NCBI RefSeq assembly: GCF_019024285.1
Contig: NZ_WMKZ01000001.1
Location: 248,001 to 312,000 of the forward strand
Reading direction: 5' to 3'
Source: Alkalihalobacterium elongatum
GTDB taxonomy: Bacteria > Bacillota > Bacilli > Bacillales > Bacillaceae_F
DNA length: 64,000 nt
Position 1 is the first letter of the stretch. Each line of letters opens with the position of its first letter. The position numbers were made by a program, and so were the translations under genes. Shown here piece by piece: positions 8,684 to 16,645 of this stretch. Below the pieces are notes generated by a model. That model saw only the letters and a program-made list of their open reading frames with translations. It was not told the DNA's origin and ran no database searches.

Positions 8684-9826
8684 TTATAAAATTCCTTTTA
8701 AGTTAATCCAGTGGGCATTATTATAGGAAAGCTTAGCCCAATGTACAGCTTTAGATGGTGTGACAGGCTTTGGTGGTTGATCATAGTTGAAAGCGATATA
8801 AGTTGCTTTGTGTAATCCAGTTTCAATAAAACAGAAGACTTTTCCGTTGTATCGTTTATTTGCTTGCCCACCATCGATCATGCTTATTAGATTTTCTGCT
8901 AAAATTTCAACCTCAAAGTGTGCTGTCGAACCAGCTTTACTAATTGGTAGGTTTGTAGCATCTCCGATAACAAAAACATCGTCATGGTCTACATGGTTTA
9001 AATATTGGCGATCTGTCGGTAACCACCCTTCATCATTGTCCGTTAGCGATGATTTAACAGTAACATCCGCTCCTTTATGTGGAGGGATCATGACGAGTAA
9101 ATCGAAAGGAATTCTAGTATCATCTAGAGCGACTAATTCTTTTTTTTCAGCATCTACATGGTCAATCATAAAGAATGTTTCAATATTTATGTTTCGCTCT
9201 GTATATTCTTTTGTTGCAAGCTTTGCAACAGACTCTGTTCCATACGGTTTTTGAAGCGGATAACAATACGTAATGTTTGTTTTTTCACGAATTCCTTTTT
9301 CTCTAGCCCAATCATCAAACATCATTGTAAATTCAAGTGGAGCAACTGGACATTTATGTGGCAGACCGACAGCCATAACAACGTTACCACCATCAAACTC
9401 TTCCATTGCTTTTTGTAGTTTCATAGCTCCATCTAAAGTGTAAAAAATGTGTCCTGCTTCTTCTAATCCTGGTACTTCTTCCATAGCAGGTCTTGAACCT
9501 GTTGCAATAATCAAGTAATCATACGATAGAGTTTTACCTGATTTTGTCTTAACTTGTTTTTGCTCTGTTGAAAATTGAGTTGCTTCATCAAATACAATGT
9601 CTACTAATGGCGACACAACATCTTTAACAGGACGGATAATTTCTTCCTCTGTTTTTAATCCAAATGGGATATACAAAAGCCCTGGCTGGTAGAGGTGTTC
9701 TTTTTTATCACTAATCATGGTTACGCTTACATCACCGTTCTTTAGCTTCTCTCCCATACCTTTTGCAAGCGCATTAGCCATCATCGTTCCAGCTGTGCCA
9801 CCGCCGATAATTACGACTTTTTTCAT
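8684..9826 (-). CDS. SQR-like FAD-dependent oxidoreductase
   Basis: A flavoprotein of the sulfide:quinone oxidoreductase / type II NADH dehydrogenase superfamily, 380 aa. It has an N-terminal Rossmann motif (VVIIGGGTAG), a second nucleotide segment (ATGSRP) and the C-terminal FAD-binding GDAT motif near 289. C159 (LPHKCPVAP) and C332 (KVFCF) are placed like the two redox cysteines of SQRs, with C188 nearby. It lies between tusA-like and DUF1641 genes, so it probably oxidises sulfide or a protein persulfide and reduces membrane quinone. It is clearly different from the second SQR at 17972-19162. Confidence 0.88.
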   Translation of the reverse strand: MKKVVIIGGGTAGTMMANALAKGMGEKLKNGDVSVTMISDKKEHLYQPGLLYIPFGLKTEEEIIRPVKDVVSPLVDIVFDEATQFSTEQKQVKTKSGKTLSYDYLIIATGSRPAMEEVPGLEEAGHIFYTLDGAMKLQKAMEEFDGGNVVMAVGLPHKCPVAPLEFTMMFDDWAREKGIREKTNITYCYPLQKPYGTESVAKLATKEYTERNINIETFFMIDHVDAEKKELVALDDTRIPFDLLVMIPPHKGADVTVKSSLTDNDEGWLPTDRQYLNHVDHDDVFVIGDATNLPISKAGSTAHFEVEILAENLISMIDGGQANKRYNGKVFCFIETGLHKATYIAFNYDQPPKPVTPSKAVHWAKLSYNNAHWINLKGIL

Positions 9827-9841
9827 GAGTCTCCCACCTTC

Positions 9842-10081
9842 CTACTTGTTAATACGAACTTGGATGCGGTAATAACCATCTTCCTTTTCTTGTCCAATAT
9901 ATTCGTGGTTAAATTTTTTCGCCCACTCTGGTACGTCTTTAAGTGATCCTTCTTCATTAGTCCATAATTCTAATACATCTCCACCATTAGCTGTTTTTGC
10001 CTTTTTCATGAGTTCTACTAAAGGTCCTGGACAAAAAGCTCCTTTTGCATTAATGATTGTTACGTTTTCTTGTACTAACAT
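9842..10081 (-). CDS. TusA/SirA-family sulfurtransferase
   Basis: A small (79 aa) sulfur carrier with the intact CPGP motif (AFCPGPLVELMKKAK), whose Cys accepts persulfide sulfur. The usual beta-alpha-beta layout is visible, with the conserved PEWA segment. The ATG at 10081 has GAGGAG at 9 nt; another ATG two codons earlier is too close to the site. It is first in the operon with the SQR-like flavoprotein (15 nt away) and DUF1641. Confidence 0.9.
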   Translation of the reverse strand: MLVQENVTIINAKGAFCPGPLVELMKKAKTANGGDVLELWTNEEGSLKDVPEWAKKFNHEYIGQEKEDGYYRIQVRINK

Positions 10082-10526
10082 AATCATTCACTCCTCATCT
10101 TTTTTATATTAACTACGTGACAATAGTAGATTACATCAGAATGTAAGCGATTTATATCAGGTAAGTCACTTATCTTTTATTTATACCATTCACATTTTAG
10201 ACACATTTTTGTAACGTTTATAAAGGAAAGGCTTAATTTGAGTGACTGCTAGAGTACGTTTCTAGGAAATCACAGTGATTAATTACATCATTTAATACGT
10301 GCTTAAATAGAGACAGCATTTTTTTCTTGTGAAACAGCGCCACCAAGTTATTGCTGGTAACGATTAAATGTATAAACCAACCTTTTTTGAAAAATGAACC
10401 TTGAGAATAGGAAATTAAAGAAAGTGCCCAGCTCCAAGACAGTCTCGTTGGCGCTAGGCACTTTACGTAAGCTAAATTTTTAAAAAGAAAACAATTCAAT
10501 GTTTCTTAGTTTTATCTTAGAAGACA
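10082..10526. other. Intergenic region, with hairpin terminator at 10421-10464
   Basis: Apart from the hairpin I see no gene here. AAAGTGCC (10421-10428) pairs with GGCACTTT (10457-10464), with inner AGC/GCT and CCAA/TTGG pairs, and is followed on the minus strand by a T-rich stretch. It should end the rhodanese-dioxygenase transcript. The promoter of the tusA-SQR operon must lie in 10085-10230, but no clear consensus box stands out. Confidence 0.6.
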
Positions 10527-11660
10527 TTAAGACGTATGATGAACTGCACAACGGTTCGGCCCAATTTCTAATTCTTGTTTACGCTCATTATCTGCAGTTT
10601 CGACACCACGATTGATCGAAATGATCTCCTCAAAGTTTGGTGGTTTTACAGAACTAGCTGATTTTTCGACTTGAGAAATAAAGTCTTCTTTATCGGTTTG
10701 GAACATCGTTTTATTTTGTTCACGAACCTTACCTAAAGTTTGTCCAATGTAATTGTCTGCATTTCTTTCAGTTTCATAGTCGGCATAGTGCGCTGGCAAA
10801 ACGATTATGTCATCCGCAATTTGAGCTACTTTATCATAGACAGTATGATATAAGTCATCGGCCCACTCTTTCACTTTTCCACCTAAGTCTGGACGACCTA
10901 ACCCACTAACAAAAATCGTATCTCCCGAGAATAGTAATTTCTTATTCACAAAGAAAGAGACACTTCCTGGTGTATGACCTGGTGTTTTAATCGCTAGTAC
11001 TTCGACAATCGCATCTTCAAATTCAATTTTTTCATAGTTTTCTAGAGGATTGAATTCGAAGACAGCCCCTTCACTCTTCATGATGTAATAAGCTGCTCCT
11101 GTTTTTTGAGAGAGCTCATAGCCACCTGACAAATGATCCGCATGCAGATGAGAATCTACAATATGGGTAATCTGTACATTATGTCGTTTCGCTGCTGCTT
11201 CATAAATATCCACAAAGCGAAGTGGGTCCACGATTAACATTTTATCTCCTGAAATGACATAGTAAGATAAACAACCTTTTCCGACTCGAATGAGCTGGTA
11301 TACTTCGATTTTTGCATCTTCATACACTTTTGCTTCGTACAGATACTCACTCCAAGATTTCATTCCACCTTCTAAATAAAACGTGCGAAGTCCTTGTTCC
11401 TCAAGTTGTTCTGCAACAAATCTAGAAGAGCCTTCTTTTGCACAAACAACAAGAATATCCTGTTCTTTTGGCAGCTGATCAAGATGCTGCTCAACTCCGT
11501 CTAAAAAATCAAAGTACGGAATATTTACAGATGTTATTTTTTCTCCTTCAATTTTCCAGTCTGTGTAGTCCTCATTGTTTCTCACATCTAAAATAAATAA
11601 TTGCTTTTTACTTAAAATGTACTCAAATACTTGGGCTGTTTGCATTGATTTTTGTGTCAT
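10527..11660 (-). CDS. Rhodanese / metallo-beta-lactamase fusion, persulfide dioxygenase-like
   Basis: The N-terminal rhodanese domain (residues 10-110) has active-site C73 (VCAKEGSS). The second domain (about 118-330) is an ETHE1-type metallo-beta-lactamase fold with HLHADH at 171-176, GHTPGS, SGDTIF and PAHY motifs that bind the mononuclear iron. Such enzymes oxidise glutathione or other low-molecular-weight persulfides to sulfite, and the fused rhodanese can pass sulfur to thiosulfate. The domain order here is rhodanese first. GGAGG precedes the ATG. It sits 65 nt downstream of the cyd genes and might share their transcript. Confidence 0.9.
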   Translation of the reverse strand: MTQKSMQTAQVFEYILSKKQLFILDVRNNEDYTDWKIEGEKITSVNIPYFDFLDGVEQHLDQLPKEQDILVVCAKEGSSRFVAEQLEEQGLRTFYLEGGMKSWSEYLYEAKVYEDAKIEVYQLIRVGKGCLSYYVISGDKMLIVDPLRFVDIYEAAAKRHNVQITHIVDSHLHADHLSGGYELSQKTGAAYYIMKSEGAVFEFNPLENYEKIEFEDAIVEVLAIKTPGHTPGSVSFFVNKKLLFSGDTIFVSGLGRPDLGGKVKEWADDLYHTVYDKVAQIADDIIVLPAHYADYETERNADNYIGQTLGKVREQNKTMFQTDKEDFISQVEKSASSVKPPNFEEIISINRGVETADNERKQELEIGPNRCAVHHTS

Positions 11661-11725
11661 GAAAATTACCTCCAGTAGTTGTTTTATAGTTTTTTTGATA
11701 CTTAAGTTAAGAAACTTCTATCACC

Positions 11726-11821
11726 CTATGACTTTGGTTGACGTGCTCCCCATATAAATAAGATTGCTATTGAAATTACAATGGTTAAAAATGGTGCAAC
11801 CATGATCAGAAAAAAGTTCAT
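11726..11821 (-). CDS. Cytochrome bd micro-subunit, CydS-like, 31 aa
   Basis: This ORF starts 1 nt beyond the cydB stop codon. The product is a single hydrophobic helix (MNFFLIMVAPFLTIVISIAI) ending in a short polar tail (ARQPKS). Size, position directly after cydB and a GGTGGG ribosome binding site match the CydS-type small subunit known from Geobacillus-type bd oxidases. It is expected to pack against CydA and stabilise the haem pocket. The residue-level match is from memory, so the family call is good but not certain. Confidence 0.75.
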   Translation of the reverse strand: MNFFLIMVAPFLTIVISIAILFIWGARQPKS

Positions 11822-11822
11822 A

Positions 11823-12875
11823 TTAGCCCACCTTCCTTTCTTCTTCGTGATCGTCTGCCTTAACAGTCTCACCCTTCACATAAGAAGCATCGAATAAGAA
11901 TAATCTCATCAGGATGTACAAAGAAGGAATTAACAGAAAGAGTCCTGCAATAAACGCAATGATTAAAGCTTGGGCCATCGTTGCATTCGTAAAGCCATCA
12001 TAGATGTTAATATACGGATATAGTAGGTACGGTAAGTGAGACACCCCGTATCCAAAGAACGCAAAAGCAAATTGAAACATTACGAATACGAAAGCAAGTC
12101 CATACCGCTCACCTTTCCAAATGTAATAAACAGCCCCTAAGAAAAATAGTAGTGACAGTATAAACATCCAGCCGACGTCGACCATGTTTTGAAAGTGTTC
12201 AGGATTGTGATTATTTAATGCGAAAAATACGAGCACACTGGCAATGATCGTCGGCGTTGCCCAAGTCAGTGCGTAGTTACGCAAAAGTTGGAGCGCTTCG
12301 AAGTCCTTCGCTTTATTTGCGTAATAGCTTAAAAAGGCTGACGAAATAAACAGGACACTTACAATCGATAATAAAACGACACTCCAAGAATACATATTTG
12401 TGAAAAGCTCTTTATAATGTAACAGTACCTTTCCATTCTCAACGGTAATGAAACCACCTTCTGAAATAGTCAATACGACCGATAATGATGCTGGAATTAA
12501 CAGACCCGTAGCTCCGTATAGAAATGAATACACTTTACTATCTTTGGCACCATACGTTCCAAAAGCATAGTAAGAACCACGGATTGCTAATAGGATAATT
12601 GCTACACTTCCTGGAATGAGTAATGCTGTCCCAAAGTAATAAGCGGTGTCTGGAAAAAAACCAATAATGCCTACAAAGAAGAAAACTAAGAATACATTCG
12701 TCACTTCCCAAACAGGTGAAAGATATCGCTGAATTAAGTCATTCATAATATGATTCATGTTTGTTAATCTACTATAATAGTTAAAGAAGCCAGCTCCAAA
12801 ATCAATCGAAGCTACAATCAAATAACCATATAAAAAGATCCAAAGAACTGTAATACCAATCATTTCATAGCTCAT
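11823..12875 (-). CDS. cydB: Cytochrome bd quinol oxidase subunit II
   Basis: A 350-aa membrane protein with about eight or nine transmembrane segments and the start pattern of CydB (LWIFLYGYLIVASIDFGAGF). With CydA it oxidises quinol and reduces O2 without pumping protons. It follows cydA by 16 nt with a strong AGGAGGTGATA site. A small subunit ORF follows immediately. Bd oxidases are relatively insensitive to sulfide, which fits the surrounding sulfide-oxidation genes. Confidence 0.93.
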   Translation of the reverse strand: MSYEMIGITVLWIFLYGYLIVASIDFGAGFFNYYSRLTNMNHIMNDLIQRYLSPVWEVTNVFLVFFFVGIIGFFPDTAYYFGTALLIPGSVAIILLAIRGSYYAFGTYGAKDSKVYSFLYGATGLLIPASLSVVLTISEGGFITVENGKVLLHYKELFTNMYSWSVVLLSIVSVLFISSAFLSYYANKAKDFEALQLLRNYALTWATPTIIASVLVFFALNNHNPEHFQNMVDVGWMFILSLLFFLGAVYYIWKGERYGLAFVFVMFQFAFAFFGYGVSHLPYLLYPYINIYDGFTNATMAQALIIAFIAGLFLLIPSLYILMRLFLFDASYVKGETVKADDHEEERKVG

Positions 12876-12891
12876 GTCCTATCACCTCCTT

Positions 12892-14226
12892 TTAACTGAT
12901 ACGTCGTTGCTCTTTTAACTCCATTTCAGGCGTGTTGTTCTTAAACATCTTTCGCAAAACGATCGAACATGAGACCGCTAGAATGATATAGACGATCGAA
13001 AAAATAACGAGCATTATATCGACATGGTCTGCCGTTGTAGCTCCCTCTGCTGTTTTCATAACACCAACTAAAATCCACGGCTGTCTTCCTACTTCTGCAA
13101 GGATCCAGCCGACCTCAATGGCTATCATGGCCAGTGGACCTCCAATGATAATTGACCATAATAAAGGCTTGTTGTACAAGTACTCCTTCTTCCATTTGGA
13201 TAACGCGACATAAATAACTGAAATTGCAGCTAAATACATACCGATGGCAACCATGATGTCAAACATATAATGAATCCATAATGGCGGTACCTCATCGGCT
13301 GGAAAGTCATTCAAACCAATTACTTCAGCACTTGGTGAACCGTGGGCCAGAATACTTAACCCATAAGGAATTTCAAGGCCATATTTTAGTTCATTGTCTT
13401 CTGTTAGGATACCTCCTAAATGAAGTGGTGCTTCTGTCGTTGTTTCAAAATGTAATTTCGCTGCTGCAAGTTTTTCAGGTTGATATTCCGCTAAAAATTT
13501 TCCAGATAAGTCCCCTATCACAACGGTTGCAATTGAAAATACGAGAGCAGCCACCATCGTTAAATGAAGCGCTTTCTTATGATACACATGGTTTCTACCT
13601 TTTACGATTTGATACGCAGAAACCATCGCCAAAATGAATGCTGAAGTTAAATAACTAGTAATGAGAACGTGGGCAACTTTTGTTGGCATAGCTGGCGTAA
13701 ACATCGCTGCGATTGGATCGATATTCGTAATCACACCATCCACTAGCGTAAAACCTTGTGGGGTGTTCATAAATGCATTTACTGTCGTAATAAAAAATGC
13801 TGAAGCTGATGCACCAATAACAATTGGAATAACCAATAAAAAGTGACGCATTCTACTCTTAAAACGATCCCACGTATAAAGATAAATGCCTAAGAAAATC
13901 GCCTCAAAGAAAAATGCAAAGGTTTCCATAAATAACGGTAACGCTATCGTTTGTCCTGCAACTTTCATGAAGTTTGGCCATAGCAAGCTCAGTTGTAATG
14001 CTATTGCCGTACCAGTTACAACACCTACGGCAACGGTTATAACAAACCCGCGAGCCCAACGTCTTGCTAATAAGGAGTAATGAGGGTCTTTACGCTTTAT
14101 TCCCATCCATTCTGCTAATGCGATCATAACGGGTACACCTACACCGATCGTGGCAAATATAATATGAAACACTAACGTAAAGGATGTAAGTATTCGGCTA
14201 TATATGACCGGATCGTACTCAAACAT
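12892..14226 (-). CDS. cydA: Cytochrome bd quinol oxidase subunit I
   Basis: A 444-aa subunit carrying the haems. Conserved elements include the N-terminal FHIIFATIGVG region with the first haem ligand His, the GTAIALQ motif, and the PWILVGVMKTAEG motif in the C-terminal half. The Q-loop is of the short type found in Firmicutes. GGAAAGGAG precedes the ATG. A strong promoter and a 25-codon micro-ORF lie upstream. No convincing Rex or Fnr box is visible, so control may come from the neighbouring two-component system. Confidence 0.95.
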   Translation of the reverse strand: MFEYDPVIYSRILTSFTLVFHIIFATIGVGVPVMIALAEWMGIKRKDPHYSLLARRWARGFVITVAVGVVTGTAIALQLSLLWPNFMKVAGQTIALPLFMETFAFFFEAIFLGIYLYTWDRFKSRMRHFLLVIPIVIGASASAFFITTVNAFMNTPQGFTLVDGVITNIDPIAAMFTPAMPTKVAHVLITSYLTSAFILAMVSAYQIVKGRNHVYHKKALHLTMVAALVFSIATVVIGDLSGKFLAEYQPEKLAAAKLHFETTTEAPLHLGGILTEDNELKYGLEIPYGLSILAHGSPSAEVIGLNDFPADEVPPLWIHYMFDIMVAIGMYLAAISVIYVALSKWKKEYLYNKPLLWSIIIGGPLAMIAIEVGWILAEVGRQPWILVGVMKTAEGATTADHVDIMLVIFSIVYIILAVSCSIVLRKMFKNNTPEMELKEQRRIS

Positions 14227-14268
14227 AACAATTCTCCTTTCCTATTTTGTTGTTAACGAAAGAACCGA

Positions 14269-14346
14269 CTAATTAAGAAGCATAATGCCAGCAACAATAA
14301 AACATACCATAATGAGCCAAAGCTCTTCTTTCGTATTTTTCTCCAC
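14269..14346 (-). CDS. Micro-ORF upstream of cydA, 25-aa single-helix protein
   Basis: The ORF runs from GTG at 14346 to TAG at 14269, with GGAAGGG at 5 nt. The product is a short charged head (MEKNTKEE) followed by one hydrophobic helix (LWLIMVCFIVAGIMLLN). It lies 42 nt before cydA and about 40 nt downstream of a good promoter, so it is transcribed with the cyd genes. It could be a second small oxidase subunit or a leader peptide; I know no family for it. Confidence 0.6.
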   Translation of the reverse strand: MEKNTKEELWLIMVCFIVAGIMLLN

Positions 14347-14387
14347 AGACTCCCTTCCTTCGTTTCCCTTAAGTCATTGCCTTACGT

Positions 14388-14416
14388 TCTATAGTTAGAG
14401 TGTAATCAAACGTCAA
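14388..14416 (-). promoter_or_regulatory. SigA-type promoter for the cyd operon
   Basis: On the minus strand, TTGACG (14411-14416) and TATAGA (14388-14393) are separated by exactly 17 nt. The half-site TGTGAACG just upstream of the -35 box resembles part of a Rex/Fnr/Crp site but has no good second half. Confidence 0.7.
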
Positions 14417-14473
14417 TATCGTTCACATAAGGTTTTTCCCCTATATTTAAGGTAAAAATGAGTATTTTATGAA

Positions 14474-14511
14474 CAAAAAAAGCTTAACGGCTGTTTCACC
14501 GTTAAGCTTTA
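14474..14511 (-). terminator. Hairpin terminator of the NarL-type two-component operon
   Basis: AAAGCTTAACGG (14479-14490) pairs with CCGTTAAGCTTT (14499-14510), flanked by a T-run in minus-strand orientation. It directly follows the regulator stop codon. Confidence 0.85.
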
Positions 14512-15132
14512 TTAAATATCTAATAGCTGATATTTCTGAGCAATTTCAATCCAATCTGCCTTAGATTTGATATTTAATTTCTTAGTAATATTATGTCGGT
14601 GTGTTTCAACCGTTTTCCTTGAAATGGACAGTTTTTCTGCTATTTCTTTTTGCGTGTGACCTAATACCGTTAACACAAAAACTTCTTTTTCTCGCGGGGT
14701 AATCGGCAAAGTTAAGGTATCCTCATTCTCATCCCAGTCCTCTGTAAGTTTTCCTTCAAAAAACTTTTTTCCGTTCATAATCAAGCTTAAGTATTTCATC
14801 AGTTTATCGCCATTAAACCTTTTGACCATATAGCCGTTCGCTCCAAGTTTATAAGCTTTCTTTTGGTAGGAAATATCATCATGCATTGAAAAAATAACGA
14901 TCTTTGCATCAGGGAATATTGAACGCATTTCGCGTAGTACTTCAAATCCGTCCATTCCGTCTGGTAGCGATAAATCTAAAATAATTAAGTCAAATGAATA
15001 TTCAATTGCTTTTTTTATAGCCGTTCGCCCATCTTGTGCTTGAATAATATATTCAACAGTAAACATATCTTTTATTAATAAAGCTAAACCACTTGCTACT
15101 ACCTCATGATCATCTACAATCAGTACTTTCAC
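14512..15132 (-). CDS. NarL/LuxR-family response regulator
   Basis: The receiver domain (residues 1-120) has the acidic pair in IVDDHE, phospho-acceptor Asp in LIILDLSLPDG, and Lys in GYMVKRF. A LuxR-type helix-turn-helix follows at about 140-200 (TPREKEVFVLTVLGHTQKEI...). I prefer the GTG at 15132, two bases past the kinase stop, with AAAGGG at 8 nt; a GTG at 15141 is possible. It is the output of the Cys-PAS kinase upstream and probably controls nearby redox or sulfur genes. Confidence 0.92.
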   Translation of the reverse strand: MKVLIVDDHEVVASGLALLIKDMFTVEYIIQAQDGRTAIKKAIEYSFDLIILDLSLPDGMDGFEVLREMRSIFPDAKIVIFSMHDDISYQKKAYKLGANGYMVKRFNGDKLMKYLSLIMNGKKFFEGKLTEDWDENEDTLTLPITPREKEVFVLTVLGHTQKEIAEKLSISRKTVETHRHNITKKLNIKSKADWIEIAQKYQLLDI

Positions 15133-15134
15133 AG

Positions 15135-16145
15135 TTAACACCCTTTATTATGTAAATCTACATACCCTTCAACCTTCGTTGGACCTCCAATTTTACTATC
15201 CCAATTAACTTCTCCGTTAATCATCGCCATTCGCTCTTTCATATGATACAATCCAAGTCCTTTAAACTTCGTTTGACTTACATCAAAACCTTGACCATCA
15301 TCAATAATTTGGAATATAATTTGATCTTCACTTTCAGCAAATTTAATGGTTATTTGTTTTGCTTTTCCATGACGAACCGCATTCGTAACCGCTTCTTGAA
15401 TTAAACGAAATAATTGCAGCTCCACTTCTTTAGATAGAACGTATTCACGAATTTTATAGGATAATGTAAAGTTGACCTTATAAAATTTTTTCCAGTCTTC
15501 TACCGCTGATCTTAAAGTCGCCTTTAACCCAAATTGATCAATCGCTTGCGGTCTTAGTTGCTTGGTTAACCTTTGAATATTGTCTAACGTTTTCTCTAGT
15601 GTGCCCTCGATTTTACGAAAATGACTTTGATAATTTTCATCAGTAATATGATGCTTAACTCCTTGTAATCCCAAAAACGCACTATATACCCCTTGAGATA
15701 TATCATCATGCAGCTCCATTGCTATCGCTTTTCTCTCTTTTTCTTGTGTAGCGATCGTATCTCGTATTAATAGCTTCTTTATTTTCAAGCGTTCTTTTTC
15801 TGATGTCCACTTTGGATTTCGAAGTATGAGTACCATAAACTCCATACCCTCTAGTGTTATTTTGGTTGTACTCATTTCAAATGATGTTTCTTTTTTTCCT
15901 TTATATGTCGGCATATGAGCTTGAAAGCTTGGAAGAGGATCTTCGTGTGCAAGAATACATCGTTCCTCACCAGGAGCTACTTCTCTCATCTTACAATACG
16001 AACAATAAGGGACTATATCTCCAAGTTCCCAACCTGTCATTTCTTTGGCTAAATTATTATGATAATGAATTACACGATCCTTATTAATGATTACGACCCC
16101 TTCAGATAAATCGTCCACCAATTGTTTAAACCACTCTAGTTTCAT
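15135..16145 (-). CDS. Cytoplasmic sensor kinase with cysteine-containing PAS (NreB/DegS-like)
   Basis: Residues 1-110 form a PAS-like domain containing C48-x2-C51-x11-C63 followed by H67. NreB, the oxygen sensor of staphylococci, binds a [4Fe-4S] cluster through CX2CX11CX2C; here the last cysteine is absent and a His lies four residues on. The HisKA_3 H-box has H146 (ELHDDISQG). The ATPase domain has EAVTNAVRHG, DDGQGFD and GLGLYHMKER. No membrane segment is present. It is the first gene of a coupled operon with the NarL-type regulator and divergent from the membrane protein/sqr operon. Cluster binding or persulfide sensing is inference. Confidence 0.9.
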   Translation of the reverse strand: MKLEWFKQLVDDLSEGVVIINKDRVIHYHNNLAKEMTGWELGDIVPYCSYCKMREVAPGEERCILAHEDPLPSFQAHMPTYKGKKETSFEMSTTKITLEGMEFMVLILRNPKWTSEKERLKIKKLLIRDTIATQEKERKAIAMELHDDISQGVYSAFLGLQGVKHHITDENYQSHFRKIEGTLEKTLDNIQRLTKQLRPQAIDQFGLKATLRSAVEDWKKFYKVNFTLSYKIREYVLSKEVELQLFRLIQEAVTNAVRHGKAKQITIKFAESEDQIIFQIIDDGQGFDVSQTKFKGLGLYHMKERMAMINGEVNWDSKIGGPTKVEGYVDLHNKGC

Positions 16146-16569
16146 GATTTACACACCCCATCCCAAATATCTTCATTAAATTAATATCAAATAAAAATAG
16201 AAATATCGAGGAAATCAAGACCTGTTCACAAAATCTTCTTATTAAAATAAAAAATTAAGGGAAATCACTTATACGCAACTTAATATATTAAGTTATAATT
16301 AATGTATATACCCACTACCGTATTTTAGCGTCTAGTTAAAACTTTTTCTAATCCTTTTATCTTCTAAATATCCCCAGAATTGAAGGGGCATATGAATTTA
16401 ACAAGCATTTAATCATTAAGCGATGTTTAAGAAGAGTGTTGATTTTGGGCTCATTACTAAAGAATGAAGGCGTGTGATATTAACATTTCACAAGATGAGC
16501 CCAAACCAACTTATCTCAACAATATCCTTTAACAGAGCTAATCATAAAAAGAGAGGAAATAAAAAAAGG
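16146..16569. other. Divergent intergenic region with a long inverted repeat
   Basis: The region between the sensor kinase and the sqr operon holds no ORF I can support. It contains TTTGGGCTCAT (16444-16454) and its exact complement ATGAGCCCAAA (16495-16505), separated by 40 nt. An inner TGTGA...TCACA pair with 10 nt between lies in the loop. This could be a regulator binding site or a cruciform/hairpin; it lacks a T-tract, so it is not an ordinary terminator. Confidence 0.5.
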
Positions 16570-16598
16570 TTTACAACATCAAATTTATTTGATATATT
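16570..16598 (+). promoter_or_regulatory. Promoter of the membrane protein-sqr operon
   Basis: TTTACA (16570-16575) and TATATT (16593-16598) are spaced by 17 nt. The likely start of transcription near 16605 lies just before the operator palindrome. Confidence 0.65.
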
Positions 16599-16614
16599 AA
16601 GTTTACACAAATTA

Positions 16615-16630
16615 ATACCCCAGAGGGTAT
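16615..16630 (+). promoter_or_regulatory. CstR/CsoR-like operator palindrome
   Basis: ATACCCCAGAGGGTAT has perfect 6-nt arms, ATACCC and GGGTAT. It lies just downstream of the expected +1 and immediately before the ribosome binding site AAGGAGGG. The same type of site overlaps the peroxiredoxin promoter at 5014-5029. CsoR-family sensors, including the persulfide sensor CstR, bind such sites. Confidence 0.6.
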
Positions 16631-16645
16631 AAGGAGGGAAATAAA

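Noticed and set aside
10233-10499. 88-codon minus-strand frame between the tusA and dioxygenase genes
   Set aside because: It runs through a strong hairpin terminator (10421-10464), has no ribosome binding site and its product has no coherent composition.
14149-14226. Possible Rex or Fnr control of the cyd operon
   Set aside because: Only one half-site (TGTGAACG near the -35 box at 14411-14426) can be seen; no palindromic second half at the right distance.
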